Positions 1-8,477 of a stretch of DNA of 64,000 bases are shown here, piece by piece (position 1 is the first letter of the stretch; each line of letters opens with the position of its first letter). This DNA is from Phenylobacterium zucineum HLK1 (lineage in GTDB: Bacteria > Pseudomonadota > Alphaproteobacteria > Caulobacterales > Caulobacteraceae). The notes beneath the pieces were generated by a model. That model was not told the origin of the DNA, did not search any database, and was given only the letters and a program-made list of their open reading frames with translations. The stretch spans positions 2,520,001-2,584,000 of the forward strand of contig NC_011144.1 of the NCBI RefSeq assembly GCF_000017265.1, in the 5' to 3' direction. A program made the translations under genes and the position numbers.

Positions 1-437
1 GGCGCGACGCCTTGGTCGGGCAGCCAAAGACCTTCCGGCGCCGGGCCGGTTTGCCAGAATACGTCGATGGGGATGCCGCCGCGGGGGTACCAGTACCCGC
101 CGATCCGCAACCACTGCGGCGCGAGCTCGGCCACCAGCCGCTTGCCGATCGCCACGGTGCAATCCTCGTGGAATGCGCCGTGGTTGCGGAACGAGGCCAG
201 GTAGAGCTTCAGCGACTTGGATTCCACCAGCCACTCGCCGGGAACGTAGTCGATCACCAGGTGGGCGAAGTCGGGCTGCCCCGTCACCGGGCACAGCGAG
301 GTGAACTCCGGCGCCGTGAACCGGACGAGGTAGGTCTCGCCCTTGTGCGGATTGGGCACGCGCTCGACCACCGCGGCCTCGGGGCTGTCGAAGCCCCGCA
401 CGTCGCGGCCGAGCTGGCTCAGGTGGGTCTCTTCCAT
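1..437 (-). CDS. queF: NADPH-dependent 7-cyano-7-deazaguanine reductase QueF (3' end cut by window edge)
   Basis: Reduces preQ0 to preQ1 in queuosine biosynthesis, in the cytosol. The minus strand is open from an ATG at 437 to the window edge (about 145 codons, no stop). The translation shows the family's catalytic cysteine context [13 protein letters not shown] (Cys about residue 49) and the substrate-binding stretch ESKSLKLYL followed by [12 protein letters not shown], both diagnostic for the short, single-domain (type I) QueF. It is divergent from the short-chain dehydrogenase that starts at 494, with a 56-bp gap that must hold both promoters. Family assignment is seen directly from the motifs; the missing C-terminus lies to the left. 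Confidence 0.93.
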   Translation of the reverse strand, partial: MEETHLSQLGRDVRGFDSPEAAVVERVPNPHKGETYLVRFTAPEFTSLCPVTGQPDFAHLVIDYVPGEWLVESKSLKLYLASFRNHGAFHEDCTVAIGKRLVAELAPQWLRIGGYWYPRGGIPIDVFWQTGPAPEGLWLPDQGVA

Positions 438-493
438 GGGCGCGCCTTTACCCGCTACTAGGGGCGCTAACAACACACGCAAGGGAGAGCGAC

Positions 494-1297
494 ATGGCGG
501 CCGGCGGGGACTTCCAGGACTTCGTGGTGGTGGTGACCGGCGCCTCGACCGGGCTCGGCCGGGCGATCGCCGTCGAGGTGGCGCGCCGCGGCGCCAAGGC
601 CGTGGTGGTCAACTACGCGCGCAGCGCCAGCGAGGCCGAGGAGACCGCCGCCCTCGTGCGCGCCGAGGGCGCCGAGGGGGTGCTGGTGCAGGGCGACGTC
701 GCCTCGGACGAGGATTGCCGCAAGATCGCCGCCGCCGCCCAGCCGTTCGGCCGCATCGACGCCCTGTTCAACAATGCGGGCACGACCCGCTTCGCCGCCC
801 ACGGCGACCTCGACGCGGTCTCGGCGCAGGACTTCCTCGACCTCTACGCCGTCAACGTGGTGGGCGCCTACCAGATGGTCCGCGCGTGCCGGAGCCTGCT
901 CGAGGCCGCCCCCCGCCACGGCGCGGTCGTGAACACGGCCTCCATCGCCGGCGTCACCGGGATCGGCTCCTCGATCCCCTACGCCGCCTCCAAGGGCGCC
1001 ATGACCACCATGACCCTGTCGCTGGCCCGGGCCCTGGCCCCGAAGATCCGCGTGAACGCCGTCTGCCCCGGCTTCATCGACACGCCCTGGTTCGGCAAGG
1101 GCATGCCGGACGCCGCCGTCGACCGCGTGCGGGCGAACGCCGAGGCCTCGACGCCGCTGCGGGCGGCCTCCACCCCCCAGGATATCGCCGAGGCGACGGT
1201 GTTCCTGGCCGCGCCGGCCTCGCGCCACGTCACCGGCGAAACCCTGCTGGTGGACGCCGGCATGCACCTCGGCTACGCGCCGACCGTGGCGCGCTAA
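494..1297 (+). CDS. Short-chain dehydrogenase/reductase (SDR), classical type
   Basis: A 267-aa NAD(P)-dependent oxidoreductase with a complete classical SDR signature: TGASTGLG cofactor loop at residues 15-22, NNAG near 93-96, a serine in NTASIAG, and the catalytic YAASK (Tyr163, Lys167). The C-terminal CPGFIDTPW and [11 protein letters not shown] segments are also typical. A GGGAGAG ribosome site sits about 4 bases before the ATG. Substrate cannot be told from sequence; it is FabG-like in overall form. It stands alone, divergent from queF, so no pathway context is available. Confidence 0.9.
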   Translation: MAAGGDFQDFVVVVTGASTGLGRAIAVEVARRGAKAVVVNYARSASEAEETAALVRAEGAEGVLVQGDVASDEDCRKIAAAAQPFGRIDALFNNAGTTRFAAHGDLDAVSAQDFLDLYAVNVVGAYQMVRACRSLLEAAPRHGAVVNTASIAGVTGIGSSIPYAASKGAMTTMTLSLARALAPKIRVNAVCPGFIDTPWFGKGMPDAAVDRVRANAEASTPLRAASTPQDIAEATVFLAAPASRHVTGETLLVDAGMHLGYAPTVAR

Positions 1298-1496
1298 GCA
1301 GGGTGCGGTGCAGGCTGCGGGCGGGTTCTGCCCAATTTCCCGGCGCCGGCCACGTTGGGCGCACAAAGTTCGCTCAGCCCCTGCCGAGCTGCGCCATGGG
1401 CGACGCTGCGCGTTGATCTGCCCGACCGCCGCTCGCGACCATGCCGGCGCACGATCCAACCGAGGTCGGATCGGAGACATAAGGGGATAGACCAAA

Positions 1497-2195
1497 ATGA
1501 ATAAGCTCAAGGTGTCGCTTCTCGCCGCCCTCGGCACAATGGCGTTTTCCGGCGTGGCTCACGCCCAGGACGAAGGCCCTGTCTCGCTGTCCTTCAATCT
1601 CGGCGCGGCCACGGAGTACGTGTTCCGCGGGGTCAGCCAGACCGACGAGGATCCGCAGGTGTTCGGCGGCGTCGACGCCACCTTGGGCTCGATCGGCTAC
1701 GCCGGGGTCTGGGCCTCGAACGTCGACTTCGGCGATTCCACCGACGCCGAGTTCGACCTCTATGCGGGCGTGAAGCCCACCGTCGGCGCGGTCACCCTGG
1801 ACATCGGCGTGATCTATTACGGCTACCTCGACCAGCCCTCGGGCGCCGACTACGACTACTGGGAAGGCAAGGTCGCCGCCTCGGTGCCGGCCGGCCCGGC
1901 CACCTTCGGCGCGGCGGTCTACTATTCGCCCGACTTCACGGCCAACACGGGCGACGCCTGGTACTACGAGGCCAACGCGACCTTCCCGATCCCGAGCAGC
2001 CGCTTCGTGGTCAGCGGCGCCATCGGCCACCAGACGATCGAGGAAGCCTCGGACTACACCACCTGGAACCTCGGCGTCGGCTTCTCGCTGACCGACAACC
2101 TGGGCTTCGACGTCCGCTATTTCGACACCGACGGGCACGAGTTCGGCAAGCTGTACGACAGCCGCGTCGTGGCCGGGTTGAAGCTCGCTTTCTGA
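1497..2195 (+). CDS. TorF-family putative outer-membrane porin
   Basis: A 232-aa exported protein. Residues 1-23 form a Sec signal peptide ending AHA, followed by alternating beta-strand sequence rich in Tyr, Gly and Asp (for example TEYVFRGVSQT near the N-terminus) and a C-terminal Phe, the usual mark of an outer-membrane barrel. The FRG(V/I)SQT block is characteristic of the proteobacterial family annotated TorF-like or Gcw_chp. An AAGGGG ribosome site precedes the ATG and a strong terminator follows. The transported solute is unknown. Monocistronic by layout. Confidence 0.8.
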   Translation: MNKLKVSLLAALGTMAFSGVAHAQDEGPVSLSFNLGAATEYVFRGVSQTDEDPQVFGGVDATLGSIGYAGVWASNVDFGDSTDAEFDLYAGVKPTVGAVTLDIGVIYYGYLDQPSGADYDYWEGKVAASVPAGPATFGAAVYYSPDFTANTGDAWYYEANATFPIPSSRFVVSGAIGHQTIEEASDYTTWNLGVGFSLTDNLGFDVRYFDTDGHEFGKLYDSRVVAGLKLAF

Positions 2196-2223
2196 GCGCA
2201 GCGCACCGCACAGGACACGTCCA

Positions 2224-2257
2224 GCCGCCGCGGAGCCTCCGCGGCGGCTTTTCGTTT
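2224..2257 (+). terminator. Rho-independent terminator after the TorF-like porin
   Basis: A perfect 11-bp inverted repeat GCCGCCGCGGA / TCCGCGGCGGC with a 3-base loop (2224-2248) is followed by TTTTCGTTT. It lies 28 bases after the porin stop codon in the direction of transcription. Confidence 0.88.
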
Positions 2258-2393
2258 GCACCCGCAGGCGCCGGTTCTTAAGGTTATGCGCCTACCCCGA
2301 ACGCGCCGGACATAGGGCCGCGGCGGGGGCGTTCCCGGCCGGGCGCTCCGGCGTATGGTCTGCGAATTCGGAAGGTTAGGCGGAGTGCGACGC

Positions 2394-4331
2394 ATGGAGC
2401 GTGTGGCTTTCCGGGCCCAGACCGTCGTCGCCGACGTCGCTCTCGCCGCCCTCGCCTTCGCCCTGGCCTTCATCGTCGCGCGCACCCAGCCCGTCTTCGC
2501 GCTCGACGACCTGCCGCTGACGCGGTTCCTGCAGCTCACCTTCGTCTACGGCGCCATCGCCGGCGTGTTCGCCCTGCTCTTCCGGCGCGAGCTCTCGCCC
2601 TGGCGCTACGTCTCGATCCCCGACGTCCTCGTGCTGGCGCGCAGCGCCCTGCTGACGGTGGGCGTCTTCCTGCTGGGCGTCTTCGTGCTGAACCGGGCCC
2701 AGGGCCTGCCCCGCTCGGCGCTGTTCATGGCGCCGATGTTCCAGATGGTCTTCTCCATGGGCGTGCGGATCGTCCGCCGGGCGCTGCACGAACACGCCCT
2801 GGACAGCTTCTCGCCGCTCAAGACGGTCACCGACCGGATGGCCCAGGCGCCGACCCTGCTGCTGATCGGGCCGCCCTCGCTGGCCGACACCTACCTGCGC
2901 GACGTCGCGCGCAGCCACGACCGCACCTACACGCCCGTGGGCATCGTCACGACCGAGAAGCGCGACGTGGGCCAGCAGGTCCGCGGCGTCTGCATCCTCG
3001 ACACCCTGGAGCGGCTGGACGAGGCCCTGGCCGAGCTGCGCCGCTGGAACCGCTACCCGCGGGCGATCCTGTTCCTCGAGGAGCCGGCGCGCCTGAAGGG
3101 CCTCACCGCCGACCAGCTCGGCCGGCTGAAGAACGACGGCATCCGCCTGCTGCGCCTGCCGTCCATCGTCGAGCTGCCGCAGCACGACAGCGTCACCCTG
3201 CTGCCGATGCGCGACATCAACATCGAGGAGCTGCTGGCCCGCGACCCCATCGAGCTGGACCGGGGGGCGATCGCCAAGCTGATCCGCGGCCGGCGCGTGC
3301 TGGTCACCGGCGCCGGCGGCTCGATCGGCGCCGAGCTGTGCCGCCAGGTGGCCGCCTTCGACTGCGCGCACCTGACCCTGCTCGACATCTCCGAGACCGC
3401 GCTGTTCGAGATCGAGCGCGAGATGCGCGAGACCTTCCCGCACATCCCGCGCAAGGCGGTGCTGTGCGACGTCCGCATCGCCCACAAGCTTGAGGCGGCC
3501 TTCCGGGCCGAGGCGCCCGACCTCGTCTTCCATGCGGCGGCCCTGAAGCACGTCTCCATGGTCGAGCAGCATCCCAGCGAGGGCGTGCTCACCAACGTCA
3601 TCGGCACCTGGAACGTGACCGAGGCGGCCAAGGCCTGCGGGGCCGGCCAGATGGTGCTGATCTCCACCGACAAGGCCGTGGACCCGTCGAACGTGATGGG
3701 CGCCACCAAGCGGCTCGCCGAGGCGGTGATCCAGGCCCAGCAGTCCAGCGCCAAGGGCACGCGCTTCTCGGCCGTGCGCTTCGGCAACGTCCTGGGCTCG
3801 GCCGGATCGGTGGTGCCGATCTTCAAGTCGCAGATCGAGCGCGGCGGGCCGGTCACCATCACCCATCCCGAGATGGAACGGTTCTTCATGACCATTCCGG
3901 AGGCCGCGCAGCTGGTGCTGCACGCCACCGCCACCTCGGCCGAGGGCGAGGCGCGGGACGCCCGGCTGTTCCTGCTCGAGATGGGCGAGCCGGTGCGGAT
4001 CATGGATCTCGCCCGCCAGATGATCGCCCTCTCCGGCCGCACCCCCGGCCGCGACATCGAGATCGAGATCACCGGCCTGCGTCCGGGCGAGAAGCTGACC
4101 GAGGCCCTGCTGGACGAGACCGAGAGCGCGGTCCCCTGCGCGCCCAAGGTGCTGGAGGTGATCACCAACTCGGCCCTGCGGGTCACCCCGGGACACCTGG
4201 CCGAGCTGGAGGCCCTGGCCAGCCGCGGCGCCGTGGACGAGGTGCGCGCCGCCCTCTTCGCCCTCGTGGCCCAAGTCCGCGGCGAGAAGCCGGGCGGCGC
4301 CCCCAACCTGCGGGTCATCGCCGGCGGCTGA
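2394..4331 (+). CDS. Membrane nucleotide-sugar 4,6-dehydratase, CapD/FlaA1/WbpM family
   Basis: A large polysaccharide biosynthesis enzyme. The N-terminal ~130 residues hold about four hydrophobic segments, then a CoA-binding-like Rossmann domain, then the extended SDR catalytic domain with GAGGSIGAEL near residues 305-313. The active-site motif STDKAVDP followed by NVMGATKR has Met in place of the usual catalytic Tyr, the Ser-Met-Lys type known for long WbpM/PglF C6-dehydratases that convert UDP-GlcNAc to its 4-keto-6-deoxy form. I chose ATG 2394 (645 aa) because GGAG lies 8 bases upstream; ATG 2355 is in frame but has no ribosome site. Expected role: 6-deoxy-sugar supply for O-antigen, capsule or glycolipid. 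Confidence 0.88.
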   Translation: MERVAFRAQTVVADVALAALAFALAFIVARTQPVFALDDLPLTRFLQLTFVYGAIAGVFALLFRRELSPWRYVSIPDVLVLARSALLTVGVFLLGVFVLNRAQGLPRSALFMAPMFQMVFSMGVRIVRRALHEHALDSFSPLKTVTDRMAQAPTLLLIGPPSLADTYLRDVARSHDRTYTPVGIVTTEKRDVGQQVRGVCILDTLERLDEALAELRRWNRYPRAILFLEEPARLKGLTADQLGRLKNDGIRLLRLPSIVELPQHDSVTLLPMRDINIEELLARDPIELDRGAIAKLIRGRRVLVTGAGGSIGAELCRQVAAFDCAHLTLLDISETALFEIEREMRETFPHIPRKAVLCDVRIAHKLEAAFRAEAPDLVFHAAALKHVSMVEQHPSEGVLTNVIGTWNVTEAAKACGAGQMVLISTDKAVDPSNVMGATKRLAEAVIQAQQSSAKGTRFSAVRFGNVLGSAGSVVPIFKSQIERGGPVTITHPEMERFFMTIPEAAQLVLHATATSAEGEARDARLFLLEMGEPVRIMDLARQMIALSGRTPGRDIEIEITGLRPGEKLTEALLDETESAVPCAPKVLEVITNSALRVTPGHLAELEALASRGAVDEVRAALFALVAQVRGEKPGGAPNLRVIAGG

Positions 4332-4419
4332 GCCCGCGGCTGGGGCCTCAAGTCCGGCCTCACGCCGGACCTCACGTCGGGGAGTTCATCCCCGGCCCGC
4401 CGTCTGCTAAAGGCCGGCC

Positions 4420-4647
4420 ATGGGTTACGCAGCAGGCCTGATCGGCCTTACCGCTCCGATGGCGGCCCTCGCCGCCTACGTCGGCCTCAAGCGGCGCTCC
4501 GAGCGCCGCCGACGGCAGGCCCGGCTCGATGCGGCGCGGACCCCTGCGCCTGCGACGCCGCCGCCCGCCGAGGAGAAGGATGCCTTCGACGCCTGGCGCG
4601 AGGGTTTCTCCAGCCAGGTCGAGCCGCCCGGCGACGGGAAGGCCTGA
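4420..4647 (+). CDS. Small membrane protein of unknown function
   Basis: A 75-aa protein I do not recognise. One N-terminal hydrophobic helix (about residues 5-22) is followed by a strongly basic stretch (KRRSERRRRQ), a Pro/Ala linker and an acidic amphipathic tail (EKDAFDAWREGF). AAAGG lies a few bases before the ATG. The order of helix, then positive charges, suggests an inner-membrane protein with a cytoplasmic tail. It lies between the dehydratase gene and the terminator region shared with convergent pckG. Coding is supported by composition and a plausible ribosome site only. Confidence 0.6.
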   Translation: MGYAAGLIGLTAPMAALAAYVGLKRRSERRRRQARLDAARTPAPATPPPAEEKDAFDAWREGFSSQVEPPGDGKA

Positions 4648-4648
4648 A

Positions 4649-4679
4649 ACGAAAAGGCCGCGGGGTGACCCGCGGCCTT
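4649..4679 (-). terminator. Rho-independent terminator of pckG
   Basis: A perfect 11-bp stem AAGGCCGCGGG / CCCGCGGCCTT with loop GTGA (4654-4679). Read on the minus strand it is followed by TTTTCGTTTC, so it serves pckG, whose stop codon is at 4706. The plus-strand side lacks a T-run, so it should act poorly for the small plus-strand gene. Confidence 0.85.
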
Positions 4680-4705
4680 CGTCGTCCGGAGGGTGGCCGC
4701 CGCGC

Positions 4706-6556
4706 CTATTCGGCGGCGACGACCTGCTTGGGCGCAGCTTCCTCGAGGCGCTTCACCAGCGCCTCGTACTCGCCCCACAGCGCCTTCGGCAAATGCTCGC
4801 CGAACCGCTGGTAGAAATCGGGGATGAGGGCCGCTTCCTGGCCCCAGATCGCGGGATCCACCGTCAGCAGCAGGTCGAGCTGCTGGTCGCTGAGGGTCAG
4901 ACCCGACAGGTCCAGGCTCGTCTTCGACGGCACGCGACCGATCGGGGTGTCCACGGCGTCGGCCTTGCCCTCCAGCCGCTCGACGATCCACTTCAGGACC
5001 CGCGAGTTGTCGCCGAAGCCCGGCCAGACGAACTTGCCCCGCTCGTCCTTGCGGAACCAGTTCACGAAGTAGATCCGCGGCAGCTTGGCCGGATCGGCCT
5101 GCTCGCCCATGGCCAGCCAGTGGCCGAAGTAGTCGCCCATGTTGTAGCCGCAGAAGGGCAGCATGGCGAAGGGATCGCGGCGCAGTTCGCCGATCTTGTT
5201 CTCGGCGGCGGCGGTGCCTTCCGAGGCGACGTTCGAGGCCATGAATACGCCGTGGGTCCAGTCGCGCGCCTCGGTGACCAGCGGCACGGCCGACGCCCGA
5301 CGGCCGCCGAACAGGATGGCCGAGATCGGCACGCCCGCCGGGTCCTCCCACTCGGGCGCGGCGACCGGGCACTGCGAGGCCGGAACCGTGAAGCGGGCGT
5401 TCGGGTGCGCGGCGGGCTCGTCGCTGTCGGGCGTCCACGGACGGCCCTTCCAGTCGATCAGGCGCGCCGGCGGCTCGTCGGTCAGGCCTTCCCACCAGAC
5501 GTCGCCGTCCTCGGTGAGCGCGACGTTGGTGAAGATGCAGTTCGAATGCAGCGTGGCGATGGCGTTCTGGTTGGTGTTGACGCCCGTGCCCGGCGCCACG
5601 CCGAAGAAGCCCGCCTCGGGGTTGACCGCATAGAGGCGTCCGTCGTCGCCGAAGCGCATCCAGCAGATGTCGTCGCCGATCGTCTCGGCCTTCCAGCCGG
5701 CCAGCGTCGGCTGCAGCATGGCCATGTTGGTCTTGCCGCAGGCGCTGGGGAAGGCCGCGGCGATGTAGCGGACCTGCCCCTCGGGCGAGGTCAGCTTCAG
5801 GATCAGCATGTGCTCGGCGAACCAGCCCTCGTCACGGGCCATGACCGAGGCGATGCGCAGCGCGAAGCACTTCTTGCCCAGCAGCGCGTTGCCGCCGTAG
5901 CCCGAGCCGTAGGACCAGATCTCGCGGGTCTCGGGGAAGTGGACGATGTACTTGATCTCGTTGCACGGCCAGGCGACGTCCTTGGCCCCGTCGACCAGCG
6001 GCATGCCCACCGAGTGGACCGCAGGAACGAAAAAGCCGTCCTCGCCGAGCTGGTCGAGGGCGGCCTGGCCCATCCGCGTCATGATCCGCATCGATACGGC
6101 CACGTAGGCGGAATCGGTGATCTCGACGCCGATGGCGCTGATCTTCGAGCCGAGCGGGCCCATGCAGAAGGGCACCACGTACATGGTGCGGCCGCGCATC
6201 ACGCCCTTGAACAGGTCCTTCAGGTCGGCCCGCATCTCGGTGGGGTCGAGCCAGTTGTTGGTCGGACCGGCGTCCTCCTGCTTCTCCGAGCAGATGAACG
6301 TGCGGCTCTCGACGCGGGCGACGTCGCGCGGGTCCGAGGCGGCGTAGAACGAGTTCGGACGCTTGTCCGGATTGAGGCGCTTGAGGGTGCCTGCGGCGAC
6401 CAGCTCTTCGGTCAGCCGGTTCCACTCCTCTTCCGACCCGTCGCACCAGACCACGCGGTCGGGCTGGGTCAGCTCGGCGATCTCGCCGACCCATTGGACC
6501 AGCTTGGCGTGCTTCGTCGGCGCGGGCGCAAGTCCCGGGACGGTGGGTTGGCTCAT
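4706..6556 (-). CDS. pckG: Phosphoenolpyruvate carboxykinase (GTP)
   Basis: Converts oxaloacetate plus GTP to phosphoenolpyruvate, the first committed step of gluconeogenesis, in the cytosol. At 616 aa it has the length of the GTP-dependent family, not the ATP-dependent one. The kinase loop [13 protein letters not shown] with its reactive Cys is present near residues 270-282, as are [13 protein letters not shown] and the WFRKDE region expected in the family. The start ATG at 6556 is preceded by GGGAG at 10 bases. It is monocistronic, with a terminator directly downstream and a structured leader upstream. Most alphaproteobacteria with PEPCK carry the ATP form; the GTP form here is itself informative for lineage. 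Confidence 0.95.
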   Translation of the reverse strand: MSQPTVPGLAPAPTKHAKLVQWVGEIAELTQPDRVVWCDGSEEEWNRLTEELVAAGTLKRLNPDKRPNSFYAASDPRDVARVESRTFICSEKQEDAGPTNNWLDPTEMRADLKDLFKGVMRGRTMYVVPFCMGPLGSKISAIGVEITDSAYVAVSMRIMTRMGQAALDQLGEDGFFVPAVHSVGMPLVDGAKDVAWPCNEIKYIVHFPETREIWSYGSGYGGNALLGKKCFALRIASVMARDEGWFAEHMLILKLTSPEGQVRYIAAAFPSACGKTNMAMLQPTLAGWKAETIGDDICWMRFGDDGRLYAVNPEAGFFGVAPGTGVNTNQNAIATLHSNCIFTNVALTEDGDVWWEGLTDEPPARLIDWKGRPWTPDSDEPAAHPNARFTVPASQCPVAAPEWEDPAGVPISAILFGGRRASAVPLVTEARDWTHGVFMASNVASEGTAAAENKIGELRRDPFAMLPFCGYNMGDYFGHWLAMGEQADPAKLPRIYFVNWFRKDERGKFVWPGFGDNSRVLKWIVERLEGKADAVDTPIGRVPSKTSLDLSGLTLSDQQLDLLLTVDPAIWGQEAALIPDFYQRFGEHLPKALWGEYEALVKRLEEAAPKQVVAAE

Positions 6557-6835
6557 AGACGAAAACTCCCTGGCCCCAACTCGGCGCGTGCGGCAGACGC
6601 CCCGCACGCTCCTTACACGTGAGCAACTCCTTAACGGCGGAAAGCGCGTCTGCCTACCGCGTGCGCACCCGTACAGGCTGCGCCGTCGCATCAACGCCCC
6701 AGAACGCAAGGCGGACGCGCCGGTTCACGGCCAATTGCACGCCCTCACCCTGGGTGAGGCATCCGCCGACGGACGAATCGCCAGGTGGGTTGGCGGCCGG
6801 TTGGCGCGGCGCTGCGAATGGGGCATGTCTCCCCC
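6557..6835. other. Divergent intergenic region between pckG and the ECF sigma gene, with leader hairpin
   Basis: No gene is seen. On the pckG side an 8-bp perfect inverted repeat GCGTGCGG / CCGCACGC (6586-6609, 8-base loop) would form a hairpin 30-53 bases before the pckG start. Further upstream, minus-strand TAAGGAG occurs twice (6609-6615 and 6627-6633), 18 bases apart, flanking the palindrome CACGTG. These could be regulator sites or leader structure; I know no match to a described motif. Confidence 0.4.
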
Positions 6836-7372
6836 ATGGCCGGTCGGGGCAAATCGGCGGCGCGCGACCCGCTCCTCGACGTCTATCTGGAGCGTCGGGA
6901 GACGCTCGTGCGCTTCCTGGCGGCGCGGGCGGGCTCGCGCGCGGCGGGCGAGGACCTCGCCCAGGAGCTCTACATCCGGATCGCCGGCCGCGATCCGGCC
7001 GCCGGCGCCGACAATCCACTGGCCCTGCTCTACCGGATGGCCCTGAACCTGGCGCTGGACCGCGCGCGCGGCGAGCGCCGCGCCGCCGCCCGCGAGGCCG
7101 CCTGGCGCGAGACCGCCCATACGCGCATCGGGGCCGTGGACGTGGCCGACGAGCCCCCAGCCGACGAGGCGGTGGCCTCGCGCCAGCGCCTGCGCCGGAT
7201 GATCGAGGCCGTGGCCGAGCTGCCGCCCCAGGCGCAGCGGGCCTTCCGGCTGCACAAGCTGGAGGGCCTCTCGCACGCCGAGACCGCCCGGGCGATGGGG
7301 CTGTCCGTGAAGTCCGTCGAGAAGCACGTCAGCGCCGCGCTGAAGTCGCTCACCGCGAAGTTGGGTGCATGA
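6836..7372 (+). CDS. ECF-type RNA polymerase sigma factor, FecI-like
   Basis: A small sigma-70 family factor (178 aa from ATG 6836) with sigma region 2 (YLERRETLVRFLAARAG, then LAQELYIRI) and region 4 (LPPQAQRAFRLHKLEGLSH, then VKSVEKHVSAAL). It lies directly upstream of a FecR-like anti-sigma gene and a TonB receptor with a signalling domain, the standard order of FecI/FecR/FecA transenvelope signalling, so it should activate the receptor gene when ligand binds. The start is uncertain: ATG 6818 and GTG 6785 are in frame, none with a strong ribosome site; ATG 6836 gives the usual family N-terminus. Confidence 0.88.
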   Translation: MAGRGKSAARDPLLDVYLERRETLVRFLAARAGSRAAGEDLAQELYIRIAGRDPAAGADNPLALLYRMALNLALDRARGERRAAAREAAWRETAHTRIGAVDVADEPPADEAVASRQRLRRMIEAVAELPPQAQRAFRLHKLEGLSHAETARAMGLSVKSVEKHVSAALKSLTAKLGA

Positions 7373-7466
7373 TCTACCATAAATTGCATGCCCCGACCGG
7401 GGGGCGCATCCTGGCGGCGGCGTCTAGTCAGGTGAAGGGCCGCCGGGGGCGGCTGCGGGAAGGATC

Positions 7467-8447
7467 ATGAACGATCTTCGGCGACAGGCGGACGAGGAGG
7501 CTCGCTGCGCGGCGGCGGCCGACTGGCTCGTCCGGCTCGGGGCCGACGATCTGGACGAGGCCGAGGCGCTCCCCTTCGACGCCTGGGTCCAGGCGCCGGA
7601 CAACGCGCGCGCCTACGATGCGGCGCTCGCCGTCTGGAGCGCCTACGACGCCGAGGCCCCTGCGGTGGCCCAGGGCCTTGCGAACCGGCGCGGGCCGCGC
7701 CCCGACCGGCGACGCCTGTGGTTCGCCGCGGGGATCGCCGCCGCCGCCGTGGGCGCCGTCGTGCTGCTGCCCCAGCTCCAGACCCAGCCGCGGACCGACG
7801 TCTACGCCACCGGCGTGGGCCAGCACCGCACGGTCACGCTCGCCGACGGCTCCACCCTCGAGCTGAACGCCGCCACGCGCCTGTCGGTCACCCTGCGCCG
7901 CGACCGCCGGGACGTGACGCTGGACCAGGGCGAGGCGATCTTCGACGTCGCGCACGATCCTCGCCGGCCGTTCCAGATCGCCGCCGGCGACCGGGCGGTG
8001 CGGGTGGTCGGCACCCAGTTCGACGTGCGGCGCCGCGACGGCGAGCTCTCGGTCACGGTGGCGCGTGGCGCGGTCGAGGTGCGGCCGGCCGCCGGCGCGG
8101 CGGGTCGGGCCTATCGTCTGCGGCCCGGCCAGCGGCTGGACCACCGCGAGGGCCAGGCCGAGGTCCGGCTGGCGGCCGTCGAGGCGTCGGAGGTGATGTC
8201 CTGGCGCACGGGCCGGCTCGTCTATCGCGACCAACCTTTGCGGGCGGTGGTGGACGACCTCAACCGGGAGTTCCCCACGCCGATCCGCATCGCCGACGCG
8301 GACCTGGGGGAGACGCCGATCTCGGGCGTCATCGTGCTCGACGACCAGGAGGCGGTCATCCGTCGTCTGGCCTTGCTGGTTCCCATCGAAGCGGTACGTT
8401 CCGACGCGGGTCTGGTCCTGCGGCGCGACGGCGCGCCGGGGCGTTGA
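7467..8447 (+). CDS. FecR-family transmembrane anti-sigma factor/regulator
   Basis: A 326-aa inner-membrane signal protein. The N-terminal cytoplasmic DUF4880-type segment includes the conserved Trp-containing AADWLVRL and FDAWVQAPDNARAYDAALAVW. A single transmembrane helix lies near residues 85-103. The periplasmic FecR domain follows with GQHRTVTLADGSTLELN and a C-terminal STN-like part. It should hold or activate the upstream sigma factor and read the signalling domain of the TonB receptor encoded next. Gap to the sigma gene is 94 bases and to the receptor 30 bases, consistent with one transcription unit. Confidence 0.92.
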   Translation: MNDLRRQADEEARCAAAADWLVRLGADDLDEAEALPFDAWVQAPDNARAYDAALAVWSAYDAEAPAVAQGLANRRGPRPDRRRLWFAAGIAAAAVGAVVLLPQLQTQPRTDVYATGVGQHRTVTLADGSTLELNAATRLSVTLRRDRRDVTLDQGEAIFDVAHDPRRPFQIAAGDRAVRVVGTQFDVRRRDGELSVTVARGAVEVRPAAGAAGRAYRLRPGQRLDHREGQAEVRLAAVEASEVMSWRTGRLVYRDQPLRAVVDDLNREFPTPIRIADADLGETPISGVIVLDDQEAVIRRLALLVPIEAVRSDAGLVLRRDGAPGR

Positions 8448-8477
8448 TGGGGTCTGGAAGTCATCCCGACGCGGAGC

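Noticed and set aside
1308-1490. A 60-codon frame between the SDR and the porin gene
   Set aside because: No ribosome site and unnatural Arg/Cys-rich composition; better explained as the porin's promoter and leader region.
6613-6635. CtrA-type TTAA-N7-TTAA box upstream of pckG
   Set aside because: TTAC and TTAAC are present but spaced 14 bases, not 7; no proper CtrA box was found there or in the other intergenic regions inspected.
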